64,000 nt of DNA from NCBI GenBank assembly GCA_010015655.1, contig ML976667.1, positions 432,174 to 496,173 on the forward strand, given 5' to 3'. The notes under the pieces are model-generated. The model made no database searches and had not been told where the DNA came from. It was given only the letters and a program-made list of their open reading frames with translations. How positions within the stretch are numbered: position 1 is the first letter of the stretch; each line of letters starts with the position of its first letter. The position numbers and the translations under genes are program-made. Positions 10,643 through 23,285 of this stretch are shown one piece after another. The DNA comes from Bimuria novae-zelandiae CBS 107.79 (taxonomy: Eukaryota > Ascomycota > Dothideomycetes > Pleosporales > Didymosphaeriaceae).

Positions 10643-13607
10643 CTATCCCTCCTCTTATGGTTATTATCCTAATACCTTACTTTTTTATTTTATTATATTA
10701 TTAGCGTGTAATTATTAATTTATATAAAAATACGCGTCCCTACGTCTTAAGATAGGTTATAGCCTCTTTTTAATTTTCCTTACCTTACTAACTATGCTAA
10801 AAGCGCCTTACTTATCTATTGCCACTCCTCGTGCCCGTGCGGAGAGGGTGAAATCTCGTAGTCTAGAGATAATGTCTAGTTATAAGCGCTGCTAGAAAAT
10901 AAAGTTACGTTACTTTGTGGATGCTGCTTCTAGGGAGTGTGCTAGCTATATTTCTATTTACACTCTATGTAGCCTGTGGGTTCCTGAGAAAGATTGGGAG
11001 CGTGTTTAGAGGGAGAAGCGTAAGAAGCGTCTGGAGCTTCTTCGCGCGAAAGAGTTAGCTGCTTGTCTTAAGCGTAAGCTAGCTAAAGTAGAGGAGAAAG
11101 AGTATAACTACGCTTAGCGCGATTAGCGTATTACTAATATAATAAAAGCTTTAAAAAAGGAGGATTTAAAGGGTATAGCTACTACTAGCTATTATAAACT
11201 ATTGCGAATTATACTTTTAGAGGCTAACTTAAGCTAGTTATAGGCTAAACCTTTTTTATTTAATTTTAATCCTTTTTTATCCTTTAATCTTTTTTGCTTT
11301 TTAGATTTACTATTTAGCCTTAGTAGAACTAGTCTTCTCTTATTTTAAAATAAAAGTCCCTTTATAACTTTTTATAGTTTATAAGGTTTTCTTTTAGTTC
11401 TTAAGTATTATATTATTTAGGCTATCCTTTTTATTTTACTAAGTACTTTTACTAACCCTAGACTATTCTTAGGTTCTTAATTTCTTCGACCTCGTACTTA
11501 TTATCTTCTAAATCTAACTAGATTTTAACTAGAGTATTTAGTAGTGCTAGTTCTAATAATAATTTATAAAACGTTATGTGTATCCTTATATTTATTAATA
11601 GAAGTAGTTTAGTTATAATAGGTCCCTTAGTTTCTTATACTTTAAAAGGGCCTACTTAGAGGTAATCTAGCTTTCTACTAGGTTATTTTATTCTTAGATT
11701 TTTTTTATAATATGAAAACTTTATCCCCGTTCTTTAAAGTTAATCCTTTAATCTTTTATTTATTTACGTTTCTAAATACTGTAAGAGCTTTCTAAGTAAT
11801 TTATTTTTTTAAGACTTTGTAAAGTTTCCTTATCTTTTAAGCCTTGTCCTTGGCTCTTATAGAAATACTTTTTATATTTTGTAGATCTTAATAAGCAATT
11901 AGCTTATATCTATAGTTAGTGTAGTATAGGGGATACCGTATTGTTCCCGATCTTGTGCTATTATATACTAATTAGGCTATTAGTAATAATTCTACCTAAT
12001 TATCCTGCTATTTATTAACGTAGAATTATAGGTACTATTCTAGGATCTAATTTATACGTTTCGTTTATCTATTAGTCTAGGGATAAAAACTTATTAAGAG
12101 CTTTCTATTAACGCCTAGGGCTGCTATAAATATATCTTAGTATTTTAAAGTAAAGACTCATCTCTGTTAGTAATAAATTCCTTAGGAGGTTTATATTCTA
12201 TAAATACTATATTATTTACTTTATAGGCTAGTTGTTCTGTCGTTATAGATTCTTTTATAGGCCTAAACTTGGCTATCTTAGTTAAGCGGTCTACTATTAC
12301 TATAATAGTATTACATATTTATTCTATTCCTAGCTATAGCGATCTTAGGAGTTTTACTATAAAGTTTATTATTTTATTTTACTATAGTTGTTCTGCTGCT
12401 TATAATAGTTATAGTAGTCTATAAGGCTTATATCTTTTTAACTTATTTTTGTAGTATACTAAATAGTTACTTATAACCTTAGTTACCGCCTGCTTAAGTT
12501 TAGAGATAGTATATTTATTCGCGATTTAACGCGTTATTTTTTTAATACTTAGGTGTCCCTATTCCCTAAGCTTATATAGTCTTTAGATTAAGGTTTCTTT
12601 ATACCCTATTCTTATAATAAGTCTATTTTAGTAATCTTGTTGTGTTTTATTAATCCTGTCCTAGAATAGGTCGTATTCCTCTTATTATTCCGTGGTAAGT
12701 TAACTATAGTCCTAGAAGTTATATACCTCTAGTTTAGTGTAATGTAGACTAGCAGCGCGGATCTTAATTATTAGTTAGTTATATTTAATAGTTCTATTAT
12801 TTCTTACTTGTAACACTATATTATATAGCTTTAGTGTATCCTTAGTAAGGTCTAATTTTCTACTTAAGTTATCCGCTGCGCCGTTAAGCGTTCCTAATTA
12901 ATAGTATATAATAAAATTAAAGTTTGCTATGAATTTAGCCTATTATACCTGTCTCTAATTAAGCTTCTTATTATTTAAAGGCGTCTACTATCCTAAGTAG
13001 GTCCTTATTATAAACGTTATAATTAAGTTCTACTCCTAAGAACTTTCTTAAATAAAAGAATACTAGTCTCTATTTCTTATTTTTATATTATTATAAGAGT
13101 ATTGCTCCTAGTGCGTAGTCTAATATGTCTATTTTTATCCTTATAAGTCTTCTTAGATCGTGTATCTATAGTAGTAGTGCTTATAAGAAGAGCGTCTTTA
13201 GCTTCTTAAAAGCTTTTTTAGCTTCTTTTATAAAGCCTATCTATTTGTCCTTTTTTATAAGTTCTATTATTAGTGTTGTGGTCTTAGAGTAGTTCTTAAT
13301 AAACTTCTAATAAAAGTTAGTAAACCCTAAGAAGGACTAAATATCTTTTACTAACTTAGGTTCTAGCTATTCATATATAGTAGTAATCTTTTTAGGGTTT
13401 ATGGCCACACCTTCCCGTGAGATAATAAATCCTAGGTACTTTATTTTAGTAACGTGGAATTCGCATTTTTTTAGATAAAGGAGTAATTAATACTTTTTTA
13501 TCTTTATAAGTACTTTCTTTATATATACTTTGTGCTCCTTAAGCGTTCTAGTAGAATAAATAAGTACATCGTCGAGGTAGGCAGTATAGAATATATCTAA
13601 GTATTTA

Positions 13608-14853
13608 CAGTACTAGGACATTAGTCTGTTGACACCGAAAATTTCAACTTTTTTGACAGTAATTTCAAGGCCTCAATTGAATGCTATTTCAGTACTTTGT
13701 TTGCCAGCCTCTAGCTTTTATCACTGCCTGTATTCTCCTTGGCATAGAATCAATGAGCTTCTTCATGAGACCCTGGGGCAGGGCTCGCCAAACTTCTTGG
13801 GCAGCGTCGATAAATGCGTCTCTATTAATCTACTACCACCCTTAGTCCTCTAATTCCGGATGTAATTCAATTACCTTCTGTTTGAGTGCCCACCAGAGGT
13901 GCTCAATTAGATTGAGGTTAGGTGAGTAAGGAGGGAAATCTAGAACTTTAATGTCTATTGCCTCCAGCTAGAGGGCCGTCTTGTGGGCGGTATGGATTGG
14001 TGCATTATCCATCTGATAGATAGTATCTTCATCTAATACTGGTAGGAGCCCTTCCTCTAGCGCCCAGATATATGAGCGTGCACTGTAGCCATTCCGTGGA
14101 GCTTGTGGATCTCGTTCCATTGCGATGAGTTCAGATCGACCTTCATACCAGAAGCAGGCCCAGAACATCTGTACCATCCCCTTCTAAATATCCTCCTCTT
14201 CAATCTTATCGTGATCCCATTTTTAGAGTGGCGTCTTAAAGACCTAGATCCTCTTCTTTCCCTTGCCTCGCTCTGCTAAGACCTTATCAGAAAAAGTCAC
14301 GCTTTTAAAGTTAAAATTCTGCATCTACTAAGCCTATTAACGCCTTAATCTTGCATGTGCTAGAGTAAGCTTAGGCCTTTTCTTTACTACTTAGTTCGTA
14401 ATGTGGTGTTTCTTAAGCAGCTAATAGAGTGTCTTACAATAAACCTATACGCCTGCAACTTCAGCCTTTAGCTATGTATACTTAATTCTAGGGTGCTAGC
14501 AAGCGATTTAAAGGAGCAATTGTTTTTGTTAGCGTGTGAGCTTCTTTAGCTAACTAGATCGAGGTAAAGATTTAGTTATATTATGGTTGTTCCATTGCTT
14601 AATTGTGTTGTAAATTGTCTGCCGTATGCAGCTAAAACGCGACGCGATCGAAGCTTTTAATTCTCTTACCTTTACTATAGATAATATCCTAGCTCTTTAT
14701 AATTTACTTAATTTATTATTCCTCCCTTAATTGCTACTAATTTCCCTGCCAAATTCGCGTTGCATTGTGGGTTGGTGGAAGGCTAAAAAGATTAAGGTTG
14801 GGTGGGGATGCGCGACGCGGGTCCGGTGTTAACAGACTAATGTCTTGGCACTG
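13608..14853 (-). mobile_element. Tc1/mariner element inserted in the Gypsy-3 reverse transcriptase
   Basis: 1246 bp with about 30-bp imperfect terminal inverted repeats: CAGTACTAGGACATTAGTCT on the left against CAGTGCCAAGACATTAGTCT read from the right. It is flanked by TA at 13606-13607 and 14854-14855. Removing it gives GTATTTATATAGTAC, which aligns gap-free with the homologous Gypsy-4 sequence at about 41975-41990, so the boundaries are secure. Confidence 0.93.
13630..14560 (-). pseudogene. Tc1/mariner (DDE_3) transposase remnant
   Basis: Minus-strand frame with stops. It contains a VTFSDKVLAERGKG-like first catalytic Asp region near 14290, the open piece at 13968-14177 with YQMDNAPIHTAHKT (second Asp), and then PPYSPNLNLIEHLWW with the catalytic Glu near 13910. 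The C-terminal SMPRRIQAVIKARG lies near 13730. A helix-turn-helix part would lie at 14560-14750. Stops interrupt the frame, several of them TGG or CAG turned to TAG/TAA, so it cannot make transposase, although its inverted repeats could still be bound. Confidence 0.85.
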
Positions 14854-17800
14854 TATATAGTACTTTATTAATTAGTGTCTAAAACGTCGCAAGCGCGTTT
14901 ATTAATCTAAAAGGTATTACTTAGTACTTATATAGGCTATATTATATCTTAAACGTAGTTTTCTACTTGTATCCCTTAGCTATTTGTATGCGGTGATATC
15001 CGTTACGTATATTAAATTTTATAAACTACTTAGCTCCTTAGAGTCTATCTATTAACTCCATAATCAGGGGTAGTAGGTACTAGTTCTTAATTGTAGCTTT
15101 ATTTAGCTATTTATAATCCATATAGAGTCGCAGCTTACCATTCTTCTTAGGTACCTAAAGTATAGAAAAAGCTGCCGGGCTTTAACTTTCTTAAATATAC
15201 TATTTCGCTAGGTTTTTCCTTAAGTAGTCCTATACTTCTTTTTCCTAGTTTATAAATATTAGTTATAGTTATTCTAGGCGTAGCTTCGTGCCTTTTACTA
15301 AAAGTATTTTATAATTTTATTTTTAGTATTTTAGTAGTTCTTTTCCTTTAATTTTTTTTAAAGAGTTCTGTATATTTTTAATATTTTAGTAAAATAGTAA
15401 TAGCTTTTACCTCTTCTCTGAGGCCTAAGTATTGTACCTATATTAGCCTTAACTAGCCTAGATTTTCTTTTATAACTCTTATAATCTTAGTAGCTAAAAG
15501 TTATATAGCTTATCCTTTAACCTGTCCTATAGGGGTATTTAAGATTAATAGTTATATTTTCCGCGACTTGCATGTCTTAGTAACTTTTAATATAACTTTT
15601 TAGCTAAGTAGTATCTTTTTTTATTAGTCTATAACAGGGTTATACTTTAAGAGCTAATTATAACTAATAATTACTTTTATACTTTCGAGATCTATAATCG
15701 TAAAGCTATATTAGCTTTAGAATTTATTTAGGCTAATAAGTAATAGTGTCGTTTTAAGGCGTAACTAGCCTTTGCTATATCCTTAGGATATTATCCTATC
15801 TACTATTTCCACCTATACTGGTGTTTCCTTATTCCTATATAGCAGGTTGTGTTTTTCTACCGTTTTTAGGGATATTAGATATCTAGTTACTCTAGGGTTT
15901 ATTAGCGCTATTACTTAGTAATTACTAATTATAACTTTCTCAGTTAGTTATAGGTTACTTATACCTATTTCTACCCTTTTTGCCTTTATAGTCGCGCCTC
16001 TACTAGTAAGGTCTTTTGCCTAGTGGCGCCCTAGTTTTCTAACTTGCTATTAGCTTATTTAGTAGTGTCCTAAGAAGCCCTTACCTTTTTAACCTAGGTT
16101 TATATAGCTTCTTTTATTTCTAGGTTAATTTTAGTCTCTTTCTATTACTTTTAATAAAGTAAGTTATAGGTACTTCTTATATTCTTAATTTGCTAGACTT
16201 CTTTTTTCTCTTAAAGTTTCCTATGTCTTTTATATCTTGCAACTAAATATTCTGAGGATTTAAGGTCTTTATATAATAGTGTTATTTCTAATACTACTAT
16301 TTATTCCTTTTAATATAGGTGTGCTAAGTAATCTTTATTATAGTCTAGCTATCTAATCTACTATAGGTGCTTAGGGCTTATGCCGTTTGTCTATTAGTTT
16401 CTTATAGTTATTAGTAATCCTATATTTATACTTTTAAGGTACTATCAAGTAGCTTCCTTATGTGCTTTATGCACTTAGTATTTATTATTAAAATATTTTT
16501 ACTATATTAATTCTTTATAGTAACGTGTCTATTTATTAGAGAAATATTTATAATAAGTTATTATTAGTTTATAATTATTAATAAACTTATAGTTAATATC
16601 TTTTTGCAATATTATTACTAGCTCCTATTTAATCTTATATAGTTAATAATTTTTCTTATTGCACAAGACCTAGGCTGCCTACTTATATTATTCCCTAATC
16701 CTAATCTACTATCCTAGTATTGGCACATTTCCTTAGTACTTGGTGGCGATTTTATAGATTAAAGTAGCCCTTAGCCCTTCTAACGTGATTTTTTGCGTGC
16801 AGTTCTTGGGTGTATGCATATAACTATTACATGTAATGGGCTACGCCTAGTTATTGCCTTAGATCCTTAACCCTTGGTTATGCGAACCCTAGATATATAA
16901 GTTTAACGCCTAAAGCTTAACTTTAGACTTTTTATTAAATTTATAAGTATTCTTTTAGCACCTTTAGCTCCTTAAGCACCTAGCCTTTTATATTAAATTT
17001 AATTACTTCTATCCGTCGCGGGACGAGTAGATTTTAAATATAACTGTAGACTAAAGCTACAAAGTAGCATATAAAGCTAAAGGACTTATATAAATAAATA
17101 CTATAAAAGCGACGCCTAGACCTGCAAGGAGATAGAACCCTCCCTAGTAAGTAATTAAAAAGGAGTCTTAATAGACACTTAACGCTAGCAAGACTATCTT
17201 TGCTAAATAAAAAAGTTATAAAAATAAGAATAAGACTTTTTACTAAAGATCTACGTCTTAGCGCGAATAATTATGCGTAGTAAGCTATTAGCTTATAAAA
17301 AAGTAATAGCTAGGGAAATAAAAGGATAGCCTCCTTATTTATAACTAAACTCTAAGTATTAAGAGTTAACAAGAATAAAATATAGTAATTCCTAAGCAAG
17401 GTTAAAGTACTCGTTAACCTTTAAAACACCTTTTAAACTCTATTATAAGGAGTAAGAGAACTAACTAAAAAAATAGTAAAGAAGCGCTAAAAACCCCTAA
17501 TAATATAATAATACTTCTAAAAGATAAGAGGTACGAATTAGCTATTAAAAGTAAACTAATAAATAAAGCTACTAGAGAGATTAATAGTAGAGCTTATCTT
17601 AAACTAAGGAAAAAGCCACCATCCTAAAATCCTTAATTTAGCCTACTTTAATAGTAAATAACAGGATTACTACTACTTTAAGATAATAATATAATATAAG
17701 CTCCTAGGGGATAGGGACTGCCTTAGAAATATACCTAAATATATTATTAGTTAATTAATAAGACGTGCAGTAATAATAAGAATTATATACTTAAACTACT

Positions 17801-20800
17801 ACTTAAGGTGCACTAAAGCTAACCTTTAAAAGCTACTAAACTATAACTTTTATAACTACCTAGCGAAAGAAATCGCGCGTAACTACTTACTTATAATATA
17901 ATAAGGGAACTAGAAGCTTCGTGACTTTAATTTTAACTTTAATAACTATACTATAAAAGCTAAGGAGCATAGTTAGGAGATTCTAAAAAATATATACCTT
18001 TAAAGCCTTTATAAGGACTTACAGGACTAAATAGTTATAATAAATATAAATAATAATTAGGACCTGCAAGGGATCTAGAAGAAAGTTAATAAAATTAAAA
18101 AAACTTTTTTTAAAATATATTATAGCTACTAAAGTTTTCTGCCAAAAATAGGGCGCTAGACGAAATAGATTAGGAACCTACCTAAGCTAACCCTGGAAGG
18201 ATGTCTGGCCGATAAAGCCAAGACAAAAGACACTAAGCGACGGATAAAGCCACAGGACACAGGTTTAGTAACACCTAGAAACGAGCCACGTAGGTGTCGC
18301 GCGAGGTAATAGAAACCTGTAAAAAGAATAGTTCCTATTTTTATTATAGAGATATAGGACATTGCGTAAAGTAGTATAAACTTTTACCTATAATAAAGCT
18401 AGCACAAGTTCGCGCCACTGCACCCGCTACTAAAAAATCCTTTAATAAAGAGTTTAATATAGCTTTTACTAATTTAGAAAACTAGGTCCTTTTAGTAATA
18501 GTTACTGCTAAAAAGCAAAAGTAGGAAAAGGGTAAAAAATAAGTTTTAATAACTTTTAAAGGCTATAGCTAGACTTAATACTAATAATAGTGTACTCGCT
18601 TATTAATAACATTATATTTATATTAACAATACTTAATTTAGGTTATTTAACCTTTAGATTTATATTAAAAAAATTTATAATAAAAGCATACCTATAGCGC
18701 AAGAACCTACCCTATCTATAAGAGGTTATTAGTATTAGAGGTATACGACTCTTCGTATATAAAATAGTTTAACTAAAAGTAAATATTAATAGCTATATAG
18801 AATTAATATAACTATATATCTTACTTAATAACGGGTTGTACGACCTAATCCTTAGCCTAATTTAAATAAAAAAGAATAGGGTTAAACTAGCCCTAGTAAA
18901 GAAATTAATTTAAATTAAAAGTTTAGGTACTCGCATCTATAACTAAAAAGGTAAAAAACTATTAATAAAGCCCTAAGGGGTATTAGCTATAGCCTTTATA
19001 GTCCTAGATTAGCATAATCGACGCCTAGGAAATAGGGCTAAGGTGTTTTTTATATTAATAAAGGATATATAGAAGGCGTTAACCCGTAAGCTAAAGGTAA
19101 ACCTATAAAAGTTACTACCTAAAGCCTTTAAGGACTTATGGCGTATCTTTTATAGGGAACAAGCTAACAAGCTCCCCCTACACTATAGACCTAGAGTAGA
19201 TCTTTTTATCCCTCTCGTAGAAAAAGATAGCAAGACTCTAGAGATCCCCTATAGCCCTCTATTTAATATGTCTCGCGAAGAGTTGCTCGTCCTTTAAAAA
19301 GAGCTTATTAAATACTTAAATAAAGGCTTTATTTAAGTAAGTAAGTCTAGCGCCGCCGCCTTAGTATTATTTACTAAAAAACCTAGTAAAGGACTACGCT
19401 TCTATATTAATTATTAAGCCCTAAATACTATCTTAAAAAAGAACTAGTACCTTTTACTATTAATTAGTAAGACCCTTTAGCTCCTTGTAAAGGCTAAATA
19501 GTTTAGTAAACTTAACGTAATATAAGCCTTTTATAAGCTTTAGATAATAAAAGACGAGGAATAAAAGACAGCGTTTAGAACCTAATTTAGTCTTTATAAG
19601 TAGCTAGTAGTTTCTTTTAGCCTAGCTAACGCGCTAAGTACGTTTTAGTAGTATATTAATTAAGTGCTAAAGGAGCACCTTAATAACTACTACTTAGTAT
19701 ATATAAATAACGTTCTTATCTTCTCTAGTAGTAGCCGAAAAGACCACGAAGAGAAAGTACGTACCATAATCTAAAAGTTAAGGGCTATAGGATTATGCTT
19801 AAATATTAAGAAATTTAAGTTTTGCGTTAAAAGGACTAAGTACCTTAAATTTATTATAAAAGTTAATAAGGGCGTAAGCATAGACCTAGATAAAGTCTAA
19901 ATAATTTAAAAATAAAAGCTACTAACTTTAGTAAAAGGAATTTAAAGCTTCGTAGGCTTTATAAACTTCTATTAAAGATTTATATAAAACTTCTCTAGCA
20001 TAGTTAGCCCCCTTATAAAGCTTATTAGTAAAGGAGCAGAATTTATCTAGAGATAAAAGTAATAACACGTATTTAACTTTTTAAAAATAGTATTTTATAT
20101 AGACCCTGCGCTAGCCTACTTTAACCCTAAATAAAAATTAGTACTAAAAATAAACTGCTTTAGCTAGTTAATTAGGGGATACTTCTTTTAGTATAATAAT
20201 AATAGGATTCTGCGCCTAGTGGCTTACTTCTTAGCAAAGAATAGCCTAGTAAAATATAACTACGCTATTTATAATAAAGAGATACTCGTAGTTATTAAAT
20301 ACGTAGATAAATAGGACTATATATATTAAATAGTAAAGCACCTTACAGTCTATACTAATTATAAAAACCTTACGTATTTTGCTACTAAACGAAGGTTAGA
20401 CAAACAACACGTTTAGTAGGTAAACATACTTAGCTATATTAATATAATGTTCGTATATAGACTAGGGTTAATAAACTCTAGGGCGAACGCCCTCTCCTAA
20501 AAAGACTAAGACCTACTAAAAGATAGTAGAGATAATAGATTAAAATTAAGGCACTTTATACTTTTTTAAAAGACTACTAAAAAAATAGCTTAAAGTCTTT
20601 TGTCCCCTAAATACCTACTACTATAAAGGAACCTAATTATACTAAAATAGATAAGAACCTAGTGCTCGCTTACCTAACACGCCTTAAACTACCTATATTA
20701 ACCCTTTAAGGAGACGATAGCCCTGCCGAGCGACGTAAACTAGACTTTAACACTATATAATAAGAGGTAGAACGCTATAAAGATAGCGCGTATAGTAAAA

Positions 20801-21390
20801 TAAAAGCCTATATTAAAAATAGGCTTAGGAAGTTTAAACCTAGGTAGAAGTTATCTATTAGTATCCTAGAATATAATATAGATAACTAAAGGTACCTACG
20901 CTATAGGTTAAGATAATAAATACTAAAATTAAAACTTTTATAGATAAAGCTAATAGCGGTCGCGTATAGTTCCCTAGCTTTAAAATACTTAGGATAAGAA
21001 AATACCTATAAGATCCTTACTTAAGACTTCTTCTTCTTAAGGATATCTAACTAAGTAAGGCAGTATATTAAGAACTATAATATCTATAGAAGAACTAAAC
21101 TATAAAGAGAAATAAAATAAGGCCTGCTAAAGCTTTTATTATTACCTAAATAAGGATAAAAAGATATTATAATAGACTTTATTATTACTCTACCTAAGAG
21201 CAATAGCTGCACGAATATTATAATAATTATAAATAAACTTAGTAAGGACCCTAAGTTTATTAGTCTTTTAAATTTTAATATACCTATGGTCACGATAGCG
21301 TTCTTTTAATACTAGGTAGTAGACTACTTCTTTTCCTCCTTTATTATATAGGACCGCGGGGGATAATTCGTAAGCAAATTTTAGACTACA

Positions 21391-21614
21391 TGTCAGATTT
21401 GATAGTGTTCTGTCACTTTGAGATAATGCATTGATGAGAATTAATGGTTGTGATGATTTATTGATGATGTTCGTGTTCTGTCTGTGTCTGGAATGCAGAT
21501 GTGTGCGAGGCTCCAAATAAGTGCCGCTGCAGCGCTAGCCCTATTTAGAATAGTACAAAAGAGAGAGTGCTCCAGCCTCATATCCACAACAGATAGAGGC
21601 CATATAATCGGACA
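21391..21614. mobile_element. Solo LTR (Copia-type) inside the Gypsy-1 integrase
   Basis: 224 bp beginning TGTCAGATTTG and ending ATCGGACA, flanked on both sides by CTACA (21386-21390, 21615-21619). Deleting it and one repeat restores the Gypsy-1 integrase frame between QFVSKF and KHPE. It is not TpA-skewed, unlike its host, so it arrived after the host was mutated or escaped RIP as a single short copy. Both ends resemble those of the Copia-2 LTR at 42577 (TGTCAGATT; TGTCCGATTA against TGTCTAATTA), suggesting the same superfamily. Confidence 0.85.
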
Positions 21615-22289
21615 CTACACTCTATAAATAAGTAGATATTAATTAAAGACTGTCTATAGTAAAGCACCCGGAGATAGATAGGTAGATAGAATAAATAAAC
21701 TCTATCCTTAAAGCCTACCTCTAGGCGTACTATAACTAGTAATAGGATAATTAGATAAAGTAGCTTCCTATAGCCTAAATAGCTATTAAAGGGCGAGAAG
21801 CTATATTAATAGGAGTTAGCTTATTTTTTCTATCCTATAGCTAGAACGTTAAACTAGTTAAGAACTTTAGGGCACGGAAATTAGCCTTAAAGCTTAGAAC
21901 TAACGTAAAGAAGGCTATAAAGGTAATAATAAAAAAATTTAAGGAGATTTTTAACTTTACCTAAATAAAAATAATAATAGCCTAATAAGAATAAGAGCGC
22001 TTGGCAAACTATTAACGTAAAAATACTTTAATCTTAAAGAAAGAACATAAAGTATAGCTAAAGTATAAGAACTACCTCTAAAACTAACGTCTAAGTAAAA
22101 AGCTTAACTAGAAGTAAGGAAAGTTTATTATAAGGAAGGTAATAAACTCTTACGTAGTAAAACTAGACGTCCCGCCAAACATGCACCTAAGGGTCTACAT
22201 AAATAGGCTAAAGTTAGCCTTATTAAACCCTCTTTTTAGCTAAACTACTAATAATGCCTAGCCCGAAGCAATTATAATAAAAGAGAGAA

Positions 22290-22470
22290 AAGAGGAGTAT
22301 AATATAGTTAATATATATAAAGAACGCTAGTCCCGCAGAGGCAAAAGGGTAGAATACCTAGTATAGTAAGAAAACTACTTTTAAAGAACTTAAGAACCTT
22401 ATAGGAACCTTAACTAAGCTACTATATTAGACTATTAGAAGAAGTTTACTAAGCTATATTAAAATTATAA
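22290..22470 (+). pseudogene. Chromodomain at the end of Gypsy-1 pol
   Basis: Reads EYNVVNIYKER, then SRRGKRVEYLV, ENYF and EPYRNLN with in-frame stops at former Gln/Trp codons. This order fits the chromodomain of chromoviral integrases, which directs integration toward marked chromatin. It follows the integrase C-terminal domain, as expected. Confidence 0.7.
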
Positions 22471-23285
22471 TAGAAAACTCCTAATAAGATTGTACTATAA
22501 TATCCCCTAAATTAGCTTTTATTAGGGCCTAAGGAAGGCTCTATAATGCCTGCCTTACTAAGCTAGAAAACCTAGCTAGATAAAGGTATCTAAAATAAGG
22601 ATAGGAATAATATTATTAGGGGATAAAGTTAAGTATTAGGGAAAGAAGTTAAGAAGGAATCCTAAAAAAATAATTTAAAAAACCTTTAAAACTACTAGGG
22701 ATAATAAGGGGACTAAATAATTTTTATAGTAGTAAGGGATAACCCTTACAAAAGAAGTAATCCTTAAAAGTAAACTAAAGTAAAAAGAAAAAAAAACTAA
22801 GTAGAAAAAATATCTTTAGCTACTAAAAAAATAGTAAAACCCTTTTTAATAATATTTAGGTCTACTTCTCCGTCCTCTAATATACTACTAGGGTTGGGAA
22901 AGCTATTATCATCCTTACTTAAGCGCTTCTTAATTATAATAGCCTAAAGCTACTAGCGTAAGCCCTAGTAGGCTTAAGTAGGCATATTAGCTCTTGCGAG
23001 GACATTGTCTATTATTTAAAGACTATTTATTATAATACCTTTATCTACCACCACGAACTTATTAGAGAGCTACACGATATTAGCCTTAAAAGATAGCTTT
23101 ATTATTTAAAAAAAACTTATAAAAGAGTTCTTGCACTTTTAATAGGATGCTTTAAAATTAGTAGTATAAATTTAAAGAAAGTTAAAAGTCTTTTTAACTA
23201 TAATAGTAATGCGCTCTAAAAGCTAAATAGTTTTTAAAGAAAAAAGTAATAGGGCCTAAAGTAGTAGTAGTCTTACTCTTAAAGG

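Noticed and set aside
13619..13632. A shorter 14-bp Tc1 terminal repeat starting at GTCTGTT with its own TA
   Set aside because: The inverted repeat extends outward to CAGTAC/CAGTGC, and only the outer TA gives a gap-free match to the empty site in Gypsy-4.
18156..18362. Minus-strand 68-codon frame inside Gypsy-1
   Set aside because: Gypsy-1 is coded on the plus strand here; no homology.
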